Below are positions 18,668-26,702 of a DNA stretch of 35,142 nt, one piece after another. The translations under genes were made by a program, and so were the position numbers. The notes beneath the pieces were generated by a model. It had not been told where the DNA came from, did no database searches, and saw only the letters and a list, made by a program, of their open reading frames with translations. Origin of the DNA: Rhodovibrio sp. (GTDB taxonomy: Bacteria; Pseudomonadota; Alphaproteobacteria; Kiloniellales; Rhodovibrionaceae); the NCBI GenBank assembly GCA_007127165.1, contig SKZV01000242.1, forward strand, positions 1 to 35,142. The letters are read 5' to 3'. How positions within the stretch are numbered: the first letter of the stretch is position 1; the number at the start of each line of letters is the position of its first letter.

Positions 18668-19348
18668 ATGGACTACAAGGTTTTGGTGCAAGGCAACAAC
18701 CTTGCCTTGAAGAACGGCTTTCTCGGGCTGTCCTCCATTGTCCTGATCCGAACGCCGAACGGTCCGGTGCTTTTCGATACGGGCCATCACACCACCCGCC
18801 CCGCGCTACTCGCGGGCTTGCAGGCGGAGGGGCTGTCGCCCGCCGATGTGCCGACGGTGATCCTCTCGCACCTGCACTTCGACCACGCCAACAACATCGA
18901 CCTCTTCCCACAGGCCAGCATTTACCTCAGCGCGCGCGAGTTCGCCTATGCCGCCGATCCGCACCCCGAGGACATGTTCGTCCCGGCGATGATCCGTGAG
19001 CAGGTGTCGCGGATGAACCTGACCTTGCTGGAGGAAGAGGGCGAGGTCGTGCCCGGCCTGCGCTGGATCCCCGCGCCGGGGCATACGCCGGGGCTGATCT
19101 CGCTGGTGCTGGAACACGAAGAGGCGGGCCGTGTCGTGCTGGCGTCCGATGCGATCAAGTACGCCAAGGAGGCCGTGACGGGACGCTGCGATCTGGCCTT
19201 CGAGACGCCGGAAACCGGAACGCGCACGATCCAGCGCATTCTGGCGATGGCGGACCGGATCGTGCCGGGGCACTTCCCCGAGTTGATCAAGCGCGACGGC
19301 GTCTGGACTTGGGACGAGGCGGCGGAGGTGACGCTGCTGGTGCGGTGA
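18668..19348 (+). CDS. Metallo-beta-lactamase-fold hydrolase, AHL-lactonase-like
   Basis: The 226-residue cytoplasmic protein carries a complete dinuclear zinc site: H68-x-H70-x-D72-H73 in SHLHFDHANN, H139 in PAPGHTPG, D161 in LASDAIKY, and H202 in VPGHFPEL. This set and order are those of N-acyl homoserine lactonases of the AiiA type, but other MBL-fold hydrolases share them. The ATG at 18668 follows GGAAGTGGAG; an upstream in-frame start at 18587 would add 27 residues with no recognisable feature. It is divergent from the TRAP operon. AHL breakdown is a possibility, not a demonstrated function; a lactone or thioester intermediate of the neighbouring hydroxyacid pathway is equally possible. 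Confidence 0.83.
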   Translation: MDYKVLVQGNNLALKNGFLGLSSIVLIRTPNGPVLFDTGHHTTRPALLAGLQAEGLSPADVPTVILSHLHFDHANNIDLFPQASIYLSAREFAYAADPHPEDMFVPAMIREQVSRMNLTLLEEEGEVVPGLRWIPAPGHTPGLISLVLEHEEAGRVVLASDAIKYAKEAVTGRCDLAFETPETGTRTIQRILAMADRIVPGHFPELIKRDGVWTWDEAAEVTLLVR

Positions 19349-19421
19349 CGCGCACGGTGGACGGGTGCATGGCGATAGGGCAGGCTCTAGCGTCTGTTTC
19401 CCCACGGAGTTGAGGGTTGCC

Positions 19422-20798
19422 ATGCGCTGCAGAAGTATCTTATGGGCTTTCGCCGTTTTCGCCACCGTCGCGATGCAGCCGCAAAGCGATCTCCGGGCCG
19501 AGGAGCCGGAGGACGGCAGCGAAATCGCCATCTACCGTGACGGCCTTGCACTGATGACCGTTCGCCGGACCATGGAACTGCCTGAAGGTGAAACCCGGCT
19601 CGCCACCAGCCGCCTGAGCCCCGGCCTCATCCCGGAAAGCCTGCATGTCGAAGGCGACGGCGTGCGGCTGCTCGATCTGGATGTCTCGCCCTGGCCGATC
19701 AGTCAGCGGCGGCTGCTCCAGTCCTTCCTCGGTGAGGAGGTGCTGTTCCTGCGGCCCACGCCGGACGGGCGCGGCTGGATCGAGGAAGAAGCGGAGATCG
19801 TGGCGCTCGACGAGGGGGTGGTGCTGCGAATCGACGGCCGCATCGAAGTGGACCCGGCAGGGCGCTTCGTCTTCCCCGAACTGCCCGAGCCGCTGCTTGA
19901 CGAGCCCCGCGCGGTGCTGCGCCTGCACTCCGAGGAAGAGGGCGCCCGGACCGTCACATTGCGCTACCTGACGCGCGGTGTTTCGTGGCGGAACGACGTG
20001 GTGGCGCAGTGGGATGGCGACGCCGGGCGCCTGAATCTCACGGCGATGGCCACCCTGCGTAACGACCAGGACCGTTCCGTGGCCGCAGAGCGGGCGCAGC
20101 TTGTGGCGGGCGAGGTCGCGCTGGAACCGGAGGATGCGCCGCGCCAGGATACGCGGATACAGGCGATGCGCGCCGAATCCGCTCCGATGATGCCGGAGGC
20201 GGAGGCGCGTGCCGATCTTCACGTTTACCGCCTCGACGACCCCTTGACCCTGGACGCGCACGGCATCGTGAGGCGTGCGCTGGTGGAGGCGCGGGCGGTC
20301 GAGGTCGAGACGATCTATCGCATCGAAGGTCTGGCCGTCGCGCAGCAGCAAAGGGAGGTGCGGGAGACGACGGCGCAACTAAGGCTGGAGATTCCCGACA
20401 CCCGCGCCGCCGGACTGGATCAAGCGCTGCCCGCCGGGATCATGCGGGTCTACGCGGATGGGCTTTTCCGGGGGGCGCGGCAGATCGGGGACACGCCGGT
20501 CGGGGCTTCGTTGACCCTGGATCTGGGCGAGGCCTTCGATGTCACGGCGGAAAGCCGCCAGACCGCCTTCGAGCGCATCGGCGACCGCAGCTATGAAAGC
20601 GCGCAGGAGGTCGTGCTTCGAAACGCCAGCGACCGAGAGATCGAGGCGGAAGTGATTGGCAGTTTCCCCGAAGATTGGCGAATGATCGAGGAGTCTCACC
20701 CCCACGAGCGGCGCACCGCAAGCGAGCCGGTCTGGACCGTGGCGATCCCGGCAGAGGGCGAAGAGACGCTAACCTACCGCGTGCGCGTGAGCCGCTAG
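19422..20798 (+). CDS. Exported DUF4139 domain protein
   Basis: The 458-residue protein starts with a signal peptide (residues 1-25, likely cut near DLRAEE). The N-terminal region is beta-rich (IAIYRDGLALMTVRRTMELP). The C-terminal half resembles DUF4139, with LRYLTRGVSWRNDVVAQWD, VETIYRIEGLAVAQQQREV, and a final immunoglobulin-like set ending LTYRVRVSR. The function of DUF4139 proteins is poorly known; members are often periplasmic or surface-associated. The ATG at 19422 is preceded by GAGGG. It lies 73 bases after the MBL-fold gene on the same strand and is convergent with the EAL gene. No metal site or catalytic triad is obvious. Confidence 0.75.
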   Translation: MRCRSILWAFAVFATVAMQPQSDLRAEEPEDGSEIAIYRDGLALMTVRRTMELPEGETRLATSRLSPGLIPESLHVEGDGVRLLDLDVSPWPISQRRLLQSFLGEEVLFLRPTPDGRGWIEEEAEIVALDEGVVLRIDGRIEVDPAGRFVFPELPEPLLDEPRAVLRLHSEEEGARTVTLRYLTRGVSWRNDVVAQWDGDAGRLNLTAMATLRNDQDRSVAAERAQLVAGEVALEPEDAPRQDTRIQAMRAESAPMMPEAEARADLHVYRLDDPLTLDAHGIVRRALVEARAVEVETIYRIEGLAVAQQQREVRETTAQLRLEIPDTRAAGLDQALPAGIMRVYADGLFRGARQIGDTPVGASLTLDLGEAFDVTAESRQTAFERIGDRSYESAQEVVLRNASDREIEAEVIGSFPEDWRMIEESHPHERRTASEPVWTVAIPAEGEETLTYRVRVSR

Positions 20799-20869
20799 AT
20801 TAGGAATTTCCGGGGGCGCGAGAGTAGGCGCCTCGGGCGTTCCGTGGTTCGGGGCCGCGTCCCGCCCAC

Positions 20870-22630
20870 TCAGCGCGCGCCGCGCGCCTTGAACGGGACG
20901 ACCTGGTCGGCTTTTTTATCGGGCGCGGGCGTGTTTACCGTCTCGGGCAGGGCATGGAGCCACGGGTGTTCCAGTGCGGGCCTGCCAAAGTAATACCCCT
21001 GCAGGAGTTCGGCACCCTCGTCCTGCAGGATGCGGGCTTCTTCCTCCGTCTCGATGCACTCCGCGACGGCGACGAGGTTGAGCGAACGGGACAGCCCGAG
21101 GAGATTGCGCACGAAGAGCAGGTTCTGCGGCTCCTGAGCGATGTTGCGCACGAAGGATCCGTCGATCTTCACGATATCCACCGTCAGGGTCTTGAGGTGG
21201 CGGAAGGTCGTGTAGCCCGCGCCGAAGTCGTCGAGCGCAACCCGGCACCCGAGCGCGCGCACGGCGCGGACGAAGCGGGCGGATTCCTCGATGTCCTGCA
21301 GAGCGGCGGTTTCCGTGATCTCCACCACGAGGCGGCTTGCGAGGTCGCGCTTGCCCTTGAGCTTGGCGGTCAACGCGCGCAACCACGAGCGGTCGCTTGC
21401 CGTGAGACCGGAGATGTTGATCGCAAGCCTCACTTGCGGATGCTTACGCAGATCCTCTACCGCAAGATCGAGCACGCGGCGGTCGAGCGCACGCATCAGG
21501 CCGAGCTGTTCGATGGTCGGCACGAAGGCGCCCGCGGTCACAAGCGTCCCGTCCTCGCGGCGCAGGCGCAGTAGGCATTCGTAGAAATCGACGGCGTGAT
21601 TGCGCGAGCCCACGATGGGTTGATAAGCGAAGGAGAGGCGGCTTTCCTTCAGCGCCTGATGCACTTCCGCACCGATGTCGAGCGCGGCGCGGTAAGAGCG
21701 GCGCTGCTCTTCCGACATCTCATAAAGACCGACGCAATTGCGTCCACGCGCCTTCGCCTGACGCAACGCACCTTCCGCCTTGGCGATGACGTCGTAGCCC
21801 GAACTGGCCTGGGTCGGGAAAACGACCACGCCGACCGTGGCGGTGATGCGGACTTCTCCGGCCGGGGTGTCGATCGGGAGGCTGCGGATTTCCGCAACGG
21901 CGCGTTCGGCGACGCGCAGCGCTTCCTTCTGATCGCAGCGGCCGAGCACGGCGCCAAAGCGGTCGCCTGCGATCCGGCCAATCACGTCGCAGTTGCGCAA
22001 GCATGCGTCCAGGCGATGCCCGACCTCGACCAGCACCGCATCGCCGGCCTCGAAGCCATAGGCATTGTTGATCATCGCAAGCTGGTCGATACCCAGTACG
22101 AGGAACGCCCCGGCGGACTCCACGCGCACCGTTTCGACCAACGCCTGATCCAGCGCCTGGCGCAGCCGCATCTTGTTGAAGTGCCCGGTAAGCTCGTCGT
22201 AATTGGCGAGGAATTCGAGGTAGGCTTCGTTTTCCTTGCGCTCCGTGACCACGCGCATCGCGCCGATCATGTGCAGCGCCGCGCCGCCGTGCAGGGTATC
22301 GACGCCACCGCGGTCGTGAACCCAAAGGTAAGTGCCGTCACCCCGGCGTAGGCGGAACTCGCAGTCGTAAGGCGCCCCGGTGGCGATATGGTCGCTCAGC
22401 ATCTTGAGTCGCAGCGGCAGATCTTCCGGATGGATCTGCGTGTTGAGCGCCTCTCCGCTCGCCGGTGGCTGAGCCCTGTGTGGCGGCGCGATGCGGCCGC
22501 TATCGCCGTGCCAGAGAATCGCGTCGTCGGCGAGGTCCCATTCGTAGAGAATATCCCCCGACGCCGCTATAGCGGCTCGCAAGCGGGACAGCTCGTCAAG
22601 TCTGTCAGCGTGGCCGCAGCGCTTATGCAC
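20870..22630 (-). CDS. PAS-GGDEF-EAL protein, likely c-di-GMP phosphodiesterase
   Basis: The GTG at 22630 is chosen because a near-ideal AGGAGGG lies six bases upstream; an in-frame ATG at 22681 lacks a good ribosome-binding site. The 586-residue product has a PAS sensor domain (about residues 12-130, with RLRRGDGTYLWVHDRGG), then GGDEF, then EAL. The GGDEF site is AGDRF (residues 221-225): Gly and Glu are replaced, so cyclase activity is unlikely. The EAL site reads ECL at 351-353 but keeps the metal and catalytic residues: Asn405 (NIS), Glu440 (EITE), Asp467-Asp468 (DDFGAG), Lys488 (KIDG), Glu524 (ECIET) and Gln544 (LQGYYF). Expected role: c-di-GMP hydrolysis gated by PAS and possibly GTP. 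There are no membrane segments. Confidence 0.9.
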   Translation of the reverse strand: MHKRCGHADRLDELSRLRAAIAASGDILYEWDLADDAILWHGDSGRIAPPHRAQPPASGEALNTQIHPEDLPLRLKMLSDHIATGAPYDCEFRLRRGDGTYLWVHDRGGVDTLHGGAALHMIGAMRVVTERKENEAYLEFLANYDELTGHFNKMRLRQALDQALVETVRVESAGAFLVLGIDQLAMINNAYGFEAGDAVLVEVGHRLDACLRNCDVIGRIAGDRFGAVLGRCDQKEALRVAERAVAEIRSLPIDTPAGEVRITATVGVVVFPTQASSGYDVIAKAEGALRQAKARGRNCVGLYEMSEEQRRSYRAALDIGAEVHQALKESRLSFAYQPIVGSRNHAVDFYECLLRLRREDGTLVTAGAFVPTIEQLGLMRALDRRVLDLAVEDLRKHPQVRLAINISGLTASDRSWLRALTAKLKGKRDLASRLVVEITETAALQDIEESARFVRAVRALGCRVALDDFGAGYTTFRHLKTLTVDIVKIDGSFVRNIAQEPQNLLFVRNLLGLSRSLNLVAVAECIETEEEARILQDEGAELLQGYYFGRPALEHPWLHALPETVNTPAPDKKADQVVPFKARGAR

Positions 22631-23233
22631 GGTGTGCCCTCCTAGCATCGGCGCAACGTGTAGCTGTCTTCCGGGCCACATCCCGCGCCGGACGAGCCGT
22701 ATATCCGGTTCGTCGTCTCGTCGCGCGTCTGCTCCGGTCGATCTACCTGTGCGTTCATAACCTTGCTCGTTCTACCTGAACAACAATCAGGCTAAGGCCC
22801 AATTCCTTAATAAAGGGTAACCGGCGTTTAACGCGAATTTACACTGATTCATCCTGTCGGCCTGGAGACGCCGAATGCCGCCGAAACGCCCTGCTTTCTT
22901 CCGCCAGGTCAAGTGGCTCCAGTACATGGTTAACGGCATTTGATGACGATCGCAGGTTTGCTTCCCGGCAGAAATTCCCGTTCCGCGATTCCATAACCTC
23001 AATACAGGTTATCGCAAAGGCTTTTCCCGATTCCAATTCCACCACACTCGGAATTTTGCCGGTCCGCCGCTCAACCGATTGGTTAACGGCAATTTTTTTT
23101 GCTTATTTGTTTAAGCTACGCGGTTGTTTCTGCTCGCATTGCAGGAAACGTTAGCGAAACTAACCACCACGCATTGATTTTCCTGCGTGCAGAAGTAGAA
23201 GATGTTGCTCTTACAAGCTGTCGATGGGCGAGG
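22631..23233. other. 600-base regulatory region between divergent EAL and XRE genes
   Basis: No convincing gene lies here. The stretch is AT-richer than its surroundings and full of TTAA. It contains a 12-base direct repeat TGGTTAACGGCA (22927-22938 and 23079-23090) and a perfect inverted repeat ATAACCT-CAATAC-AGGTTAT (22993-23012). There is also a TTAA-N7-TTAC (22828-22842) and a TTAACCAT on the minus strand (22926-22933); the last two resemble CtrA sites. A run of eight T is at about 23093-23100. It looks like a promoter and operator region for both flanking genes. Confidence 0.55.
22993..23012. promoter_or_regulatory. Perfect 7+7 palindrome upstream of XRE gene
   Basis: ATAACCT (22993-22999), CAATAC, AGGTTAT (23006-23012) is a perfect 7-base inverted repeat with a six-base spacer. 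Its spacing suits a dimeric HTH regulator. It is 222 bases upstream of the XRE start, so autoregulation or control of the divergent EAL gene are both possible. Confidence 0.45.
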
Positions 23234-23677
23234 ATGGCATTGACCCTTACAAACCTGACCACTGCGGAAATCGAACGCTATGTCGGACAACGAATCCGCG
23301 AACGCCGCACCATGCTCGGGTTAACGCAGCAACAGCTCGCCGAGAAGCTGGGCATCACCTATCAGCAGGCGCACAAGTACGAGCGCGGCATAAACCGGGT
23401 TTCCGCAGGGCGGCTTTATGAGTTGGCCTCGGTCCTGAACGTCGACGTCGGGTTCTTCTTCGAAGGCCTGTCGGCCGAATCCGCCACGGACGATCTCAAT
23501 CCCCGCCAGCGTATGTGCCTGGATGTGGCGCGAAACTTCACGCGTATCGCCGATCTTCGGCAACAGGACGCGCTTGCGCAGCTCACCCGCACCTTGGCCG
23601 AGAGATCGGGCGCACGCAGACGTGGCGGGAAGACATCGGAAGCGGACACGCCCGAAGACGACCAGTCCGAGTCTTAG
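23234..23677 (+). CDS. XRE-family transcriptional regulator
   Basis: The 147-residue protein has an N-terminal helix-turn-helix at about residues 14-72, containing GQRIRERRTMLGLTQQQLAE, ITYQQAHKYERGINRVSAGR and LYELASVLNVDVGFFFEGL. This pattern is the common alphaproteobacterial XRE/SinR-like type. A C-terminal helical tail ends in an acidic, Ser-rich segment. The ATG at 23234 is chosen because homologous proteins begin shortly before VGQRIR; an upstream in-frame start at 23099 would add 45 non-conserved-looking residues. The ribosome-binding site is weak. The last codon, TAG (23675-23677), belongs to the terminal inverted repeat of an intergenic element, so the original C-terminus may have been different. 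Confidence 0.88.
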   Translation: MALTLTNLTTAEIERYVGQRIRERRTMLGLTQQQLAEKLGITYQQAHKYERGINRVSAGRLYELASVLNVDVGFFFEGLSAESATDDLNPRQRMCLDVARNFTRIADLRQQDALAQLTRTLAERSGARRRGGKTSEADTPEDDQSES

Positions 23678-23780
23678 AGCGTATTTCGTTCACAAGGGTT
23701 CATGAAGAACGCTCCATCTCTTTGTTCTGGCGCATTTTTGAAGCGGCGAACCGGTATCCACTTCGCCTGAAAATGCTCTA
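23675..23780. repeat. 106-base palindromic intergenic element (second repeat family)
   Basis: The element is bounded by TAGAGC (23675-23680) and GCTCTA (23775-23780). It has two sub-hairpins, one near 23679-23713. The other pairs GCATTTT (23732-23738) with AAAATGC (23770-23776) and GGCGAA (23745-23750) with TTCGCC (23762-23767), around CCGGTATCCAC. The right half closely resembles a repeat I know to be frequent between genes in Rhizobiales and other alphaproteobacteria; that is recollection, not a search. The left end overlaps the XRE stop codon. Confidence 0.75.
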
Positions 23781-23929
23781 GCCTTACGATCTTTCCCCGC
23801 CTCACGATCCTATTCGGGGCGGCCTTACCCTGTTGATCTTTTTCAAGGCCTTCGGTCCTGCGGTATGCTGCATTGCGGGAGGCTTAGCTATGCCAATGCG
23901 GCCTGCCGGCGCTGGATCAACGGAGTAGG

Positions 23930-26632
23930 ATGGACATGAAGGACGAAGCACGCCCCTGGCACGCTCGCGATTGCGAGGAGGTGTTGGAAGCTCTTGAAAC
24001 CAATCGGGCCGGACTCGGCACCGAGGAGGCAAGAGCGCGGCTGGAGCGCTATGGCCCGAACCGTCTGCCGGAACAAGGTAAGCGCGGGCCGCTGCGGCGC
24101 TTCCTATCACAATTCCACAACGTCCTGATCTACGTCCTGATCGGCGCCGCCGGCGTTACGGCGTTGATGGGGCACTGGGTCGACACCGGCGTAATCCTCG
24201 CCGTGGTTCTGATAAACGCCTTTATCGGCTTTATCCAAGAGGGTAAGGCCGAAAGCGCGCTTGAAGCCATTGCCGATATGTTGTCGCCAGAGGCCGTCAT
24301 TACGCGCGACGGCCAGCGCAAGACGATCCCGGCGGAGGAAATCGTGCCGGGAGATGTCGTGCATCTCGGCTCCGGCGACAAGGTTCCCGCGGACCTTCGA
24401 ATGATGGAGGCCCGCAGCCTGCAAATCCAGGAAGCGGCGCTCACCGGCGAGTCTCTCGCGGTTGACAAACAGACCGAGCCGGCCGAGTCGGACGCCTCCC
24501 TCGGCGACCGCGCCTCAATGGCTTATTCCGGCACCCTGGTGACTTCGGGACGGGGCCGGGGCGTCGTCGTAGCTACCGGCGCGGAGACCGAGATCGGCCG
24601 CATATCGAGTATGCTGTCGGAGGTGCAGCAGCTCACGACGCCGTTGCTCGTCCAGATGCAGACCTTCGCGCGCTGGCTGACGGTGGCGATCCTGGCGGTG
24701 TCGGCGCTGGCCTTCGTCTTTGCCACGCTGGTGCGCGACTACGAGGTCACCGACGCCTTTATGGCCGCCGTCGGCATTGCTGTGGCCGCGATCCCCGAGG
24801 GGCTGCCCGCGATCATGACCATCACGCTGGCCATCGGTGTCTCGGCCATGGCCGCTCGCAACGCGATCGTGCGCAGGCTGCCCGCTGTCGAGACGCTGGG
24901 CGCGATCACCACGATCTGCTCCGACAAGACCGGCACGCTGACTCGCAACGAACTGGCAGTCCAGCGCATCGTAACGGCCGTCGGACAGTTCGGCGTCAGC
25001 GGTACCGGCTACGCTCCGGAAGGCCGCTTCACCAAGGATGATGCGGAAATCGATCCGGGCGAGCACACGATCCTGATGTGGGCCATCGACGCGGGAGTTG
25101 TCTGCAACGACTCCGAGTTGCGCCAGGAGGACGGCGAGTGGACGCTACATGGCAATCCGATGGACGGCGCGTTGATCACGCTCGCTCTCAAGGCCGGACG
25201 GGAGCGCGAACGTGTCCATGAGGCTTTTCCGCGCCAGGACCTGATCCCGTTCGAATCGTCGCATAAATACATGGCCACGTTGAACGAGGGCGAGGGCGGC
25301 CGTCATCTGATCTTCCTCAAGGGCGCGCCCGAGCGGGTGGTGGAGCTTTGCAGCCGTGCCGAAGGCAGCGAGCAAAACACGCTGGACCCGGACGACTGGC
25401 TGGCGAAGGTGCATACGCTGGCATCCGAGGGCTACCGGACCCTGGGCGTGGCGATGCGCGAGGACTCGGGCGACGGGGACGGCCGCCTGACCTTTGAGTC
25501 GGTGGAAGAAGGCGGCTTCACGCTGCTGGGGCTGATCGGACTGATCGATCCCTCGCGGGAGGAAGCCATTCAGGCGGTGGCGGACTGCCGCTCAGCGGGT
25601 ATCGGGGTGAAGATGATCACCGGCGACCACTCGGCGACGGCCCAGGCGGTGGCGCGCGAATTGGGGCTTCGCGGCGTGGACAAGGCGTTGACCGGAAAAG
25701 ATCTCGACCGCCTCGAAGAATCGGAATGGCCGGACTCTGCGCAGGAGGTCGACGTGTATGCGCGCACCTCGCCGGAGCACAAGCTGCGTCTAGTGGAGGC
25801 ACTGCAAACCCGCCACGAGGTCGTGGCGATGACCGGCGATGGCGTCAACGACGCTCCCGCGCTCAAGCGCGCGGACATCGGTATCGCCATGGGCAAGCGC
25901 GGCACCGAGGCGGCGAAGGAAGCCTCCGAGATGGTGCTGGCGGACGACAATTTCGCCACGATCGCCCTGGCCGTACGTTCTGGACGTACGGTGTACGACA
26001 ACCTGAAGAAGGCAATCCTGTTCATGCTCCCGACGAACGGGGGGCAGGCCTTTACCGTGATGGTGGCGATCTTGTTCGGGACGATGCTGCCGGTCACTCC
26101 GGTGCAGATCCTTTGGGTGAACATGGTCACGACGGTGACGCTCGCGCTCGGGCTGTCCTTCGAGCAGGCGGAGCCGAGCATCATGGAGCGACCGCCGCGT
26201 GGACGAAAGGAGCCGATTCTGTCGCGACTGCTGGTGTGGCGGATCGGGTTTGTTTCGGTGCTGTTGGTGATTGCGACCTTCGGGCTGTTCTACAGGGCGC
26301 GCGGAGCCGGAGTCGACATAGAAACCGCACGCGCGATTGCGGTGAACACCCTGGTCGCGGGGCAGGTGGTCTATCTCTTCTCCGCCCGTGTGATCGATGG
26401 CCCGGCCTGGTCGCCGCATGCGCTCAAGACGTGCAAACCGGCGCTGATTTCGGTGGGGATCATGCTCGTTCTCCAGGGTGCCTTCACCTACTTGCCGGCG
26501 ATGAACTTCCTGTTCGGTACGGCACCTCTCGGGCTGGAAGACTGGTGGCCGATCATTCTGGCCGCCGTGGCGATCTTCCTGGCCGTCGAATCGGAGAAGG
26601 CAATCATGCGCCGCTTTGGGAAGGCGCGGTGA
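23930..26632 (+). CDS. P-type (P2-like) cation-transporting ATPase
   Basis: The 900-residue membrane pump has the N-terminal cation-ATPase domain (residues 10-75) and TGES at 172-175 in the actuator domain. M4 has PEGLP at 289-293, and the phosphorylation site is CSDKTGTLT with Asp332. The nucleotide-binding domain contains KGAPERV, and the hinge is TGDGVND at 635-641. A C-terminal bundle of six helices follows. The layout matches P2-type (Ca2+/Na+-K+/Mg2+-like) ATPases. However, M6 reads WVNMVTTVTLAL with Asn731, and Thr735 stands where calcium pumps have the key Asp, so classic Ca2+ transport is doubtful. The ion is unassigned. The ATG at 23930 has GGAG at 23922-23925. The gene stands alone on the + strand after the repeat element. 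Confidence 0.92.
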   Translation: MDMKDEARPWHARDCEEVLEALETNRAGLGTEEARARLERYGPNRLPEQGKRGPLRRFLSQFHNVLIYVLIGAAGVTALMGHWVDTGVILAVVLINAFIGFIQEGKAESALEAIADMLSPEAVITRDGQRKTIPAEEIVPGDVVHLGSGDKVPADLRMMEARSLQIQEAALTGESLAVDKQTEPAESDASLGDRASMAYSGTLVTSGRGRGVVVATGAETEIGRISSMLSEVQQLTTPLLVQMQTFARWLTVAILAVSALAFVFATLVRDYEVTDAFMAAVGIAVAAIPEGLPAIMTITLAIGVSAMAARNAIVRRLPAVETLGAITTICSDKTGTLTRNELAVQRIVTAVGQFGVSGTGYAPEGRFTKDDAEIDPGEHTILMWAIDAGVVCNDSELRQEDGEWTLHGNPMDGALITLALKAGRERERVHEAFPRQDLIPFESSHKYMATLNEGEGGRHLIFLKGAPERVVELCSRAEGSEQNTLDPDDWLAKVHTLASEGYRTLGVAMREDSGDGDGRLTFESVEEGGFTLLGLIGLIDPSREEAIQAVADCRSAGIGVKMITGDHSATAQAVARELGLRGVDKALTGKDLDRLEESEWPDSAQEVDVYARTSPEHKLRLVEALQTRHEVVAMTGDGVNDAPALKRADIGIAMGKRGTEAAKEASEMVLADDNFATIALAVRSGRTVYDNLKKAILFMLPTNGGQAFTVMVAILFGTMLPVTPVQILWVNMVTTVTLALGLSFEQAEPSIMERPPRGRKEPILSRLLVWRIGFVSVLLVIATFGLFYRARGAGVDIETARAIAVNTLVAGQVVYLFSARVIDGPAWSPHALKTCKPALISVGIMLVLQGAFTYLPAMNFLFGTAPLGLEDWWPIILAAVAIFLAVESEKAIMRRFGKAR

Positions 26633-26702
26633 ATCGCTCGCAAACGCCGTGAGTTGAGAGCGATTGCCGCAGTTGAGGGTGCGTGCTATCCACTTGCGCG
26701 TC

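Noticed and set aside
26632-26665. AATCGCTC/GAGCGATT inverted repeat after the P-type ATPase gene
   Set aside because: The 18-base loop, short stem and missing T-run make a terminator unlikely.
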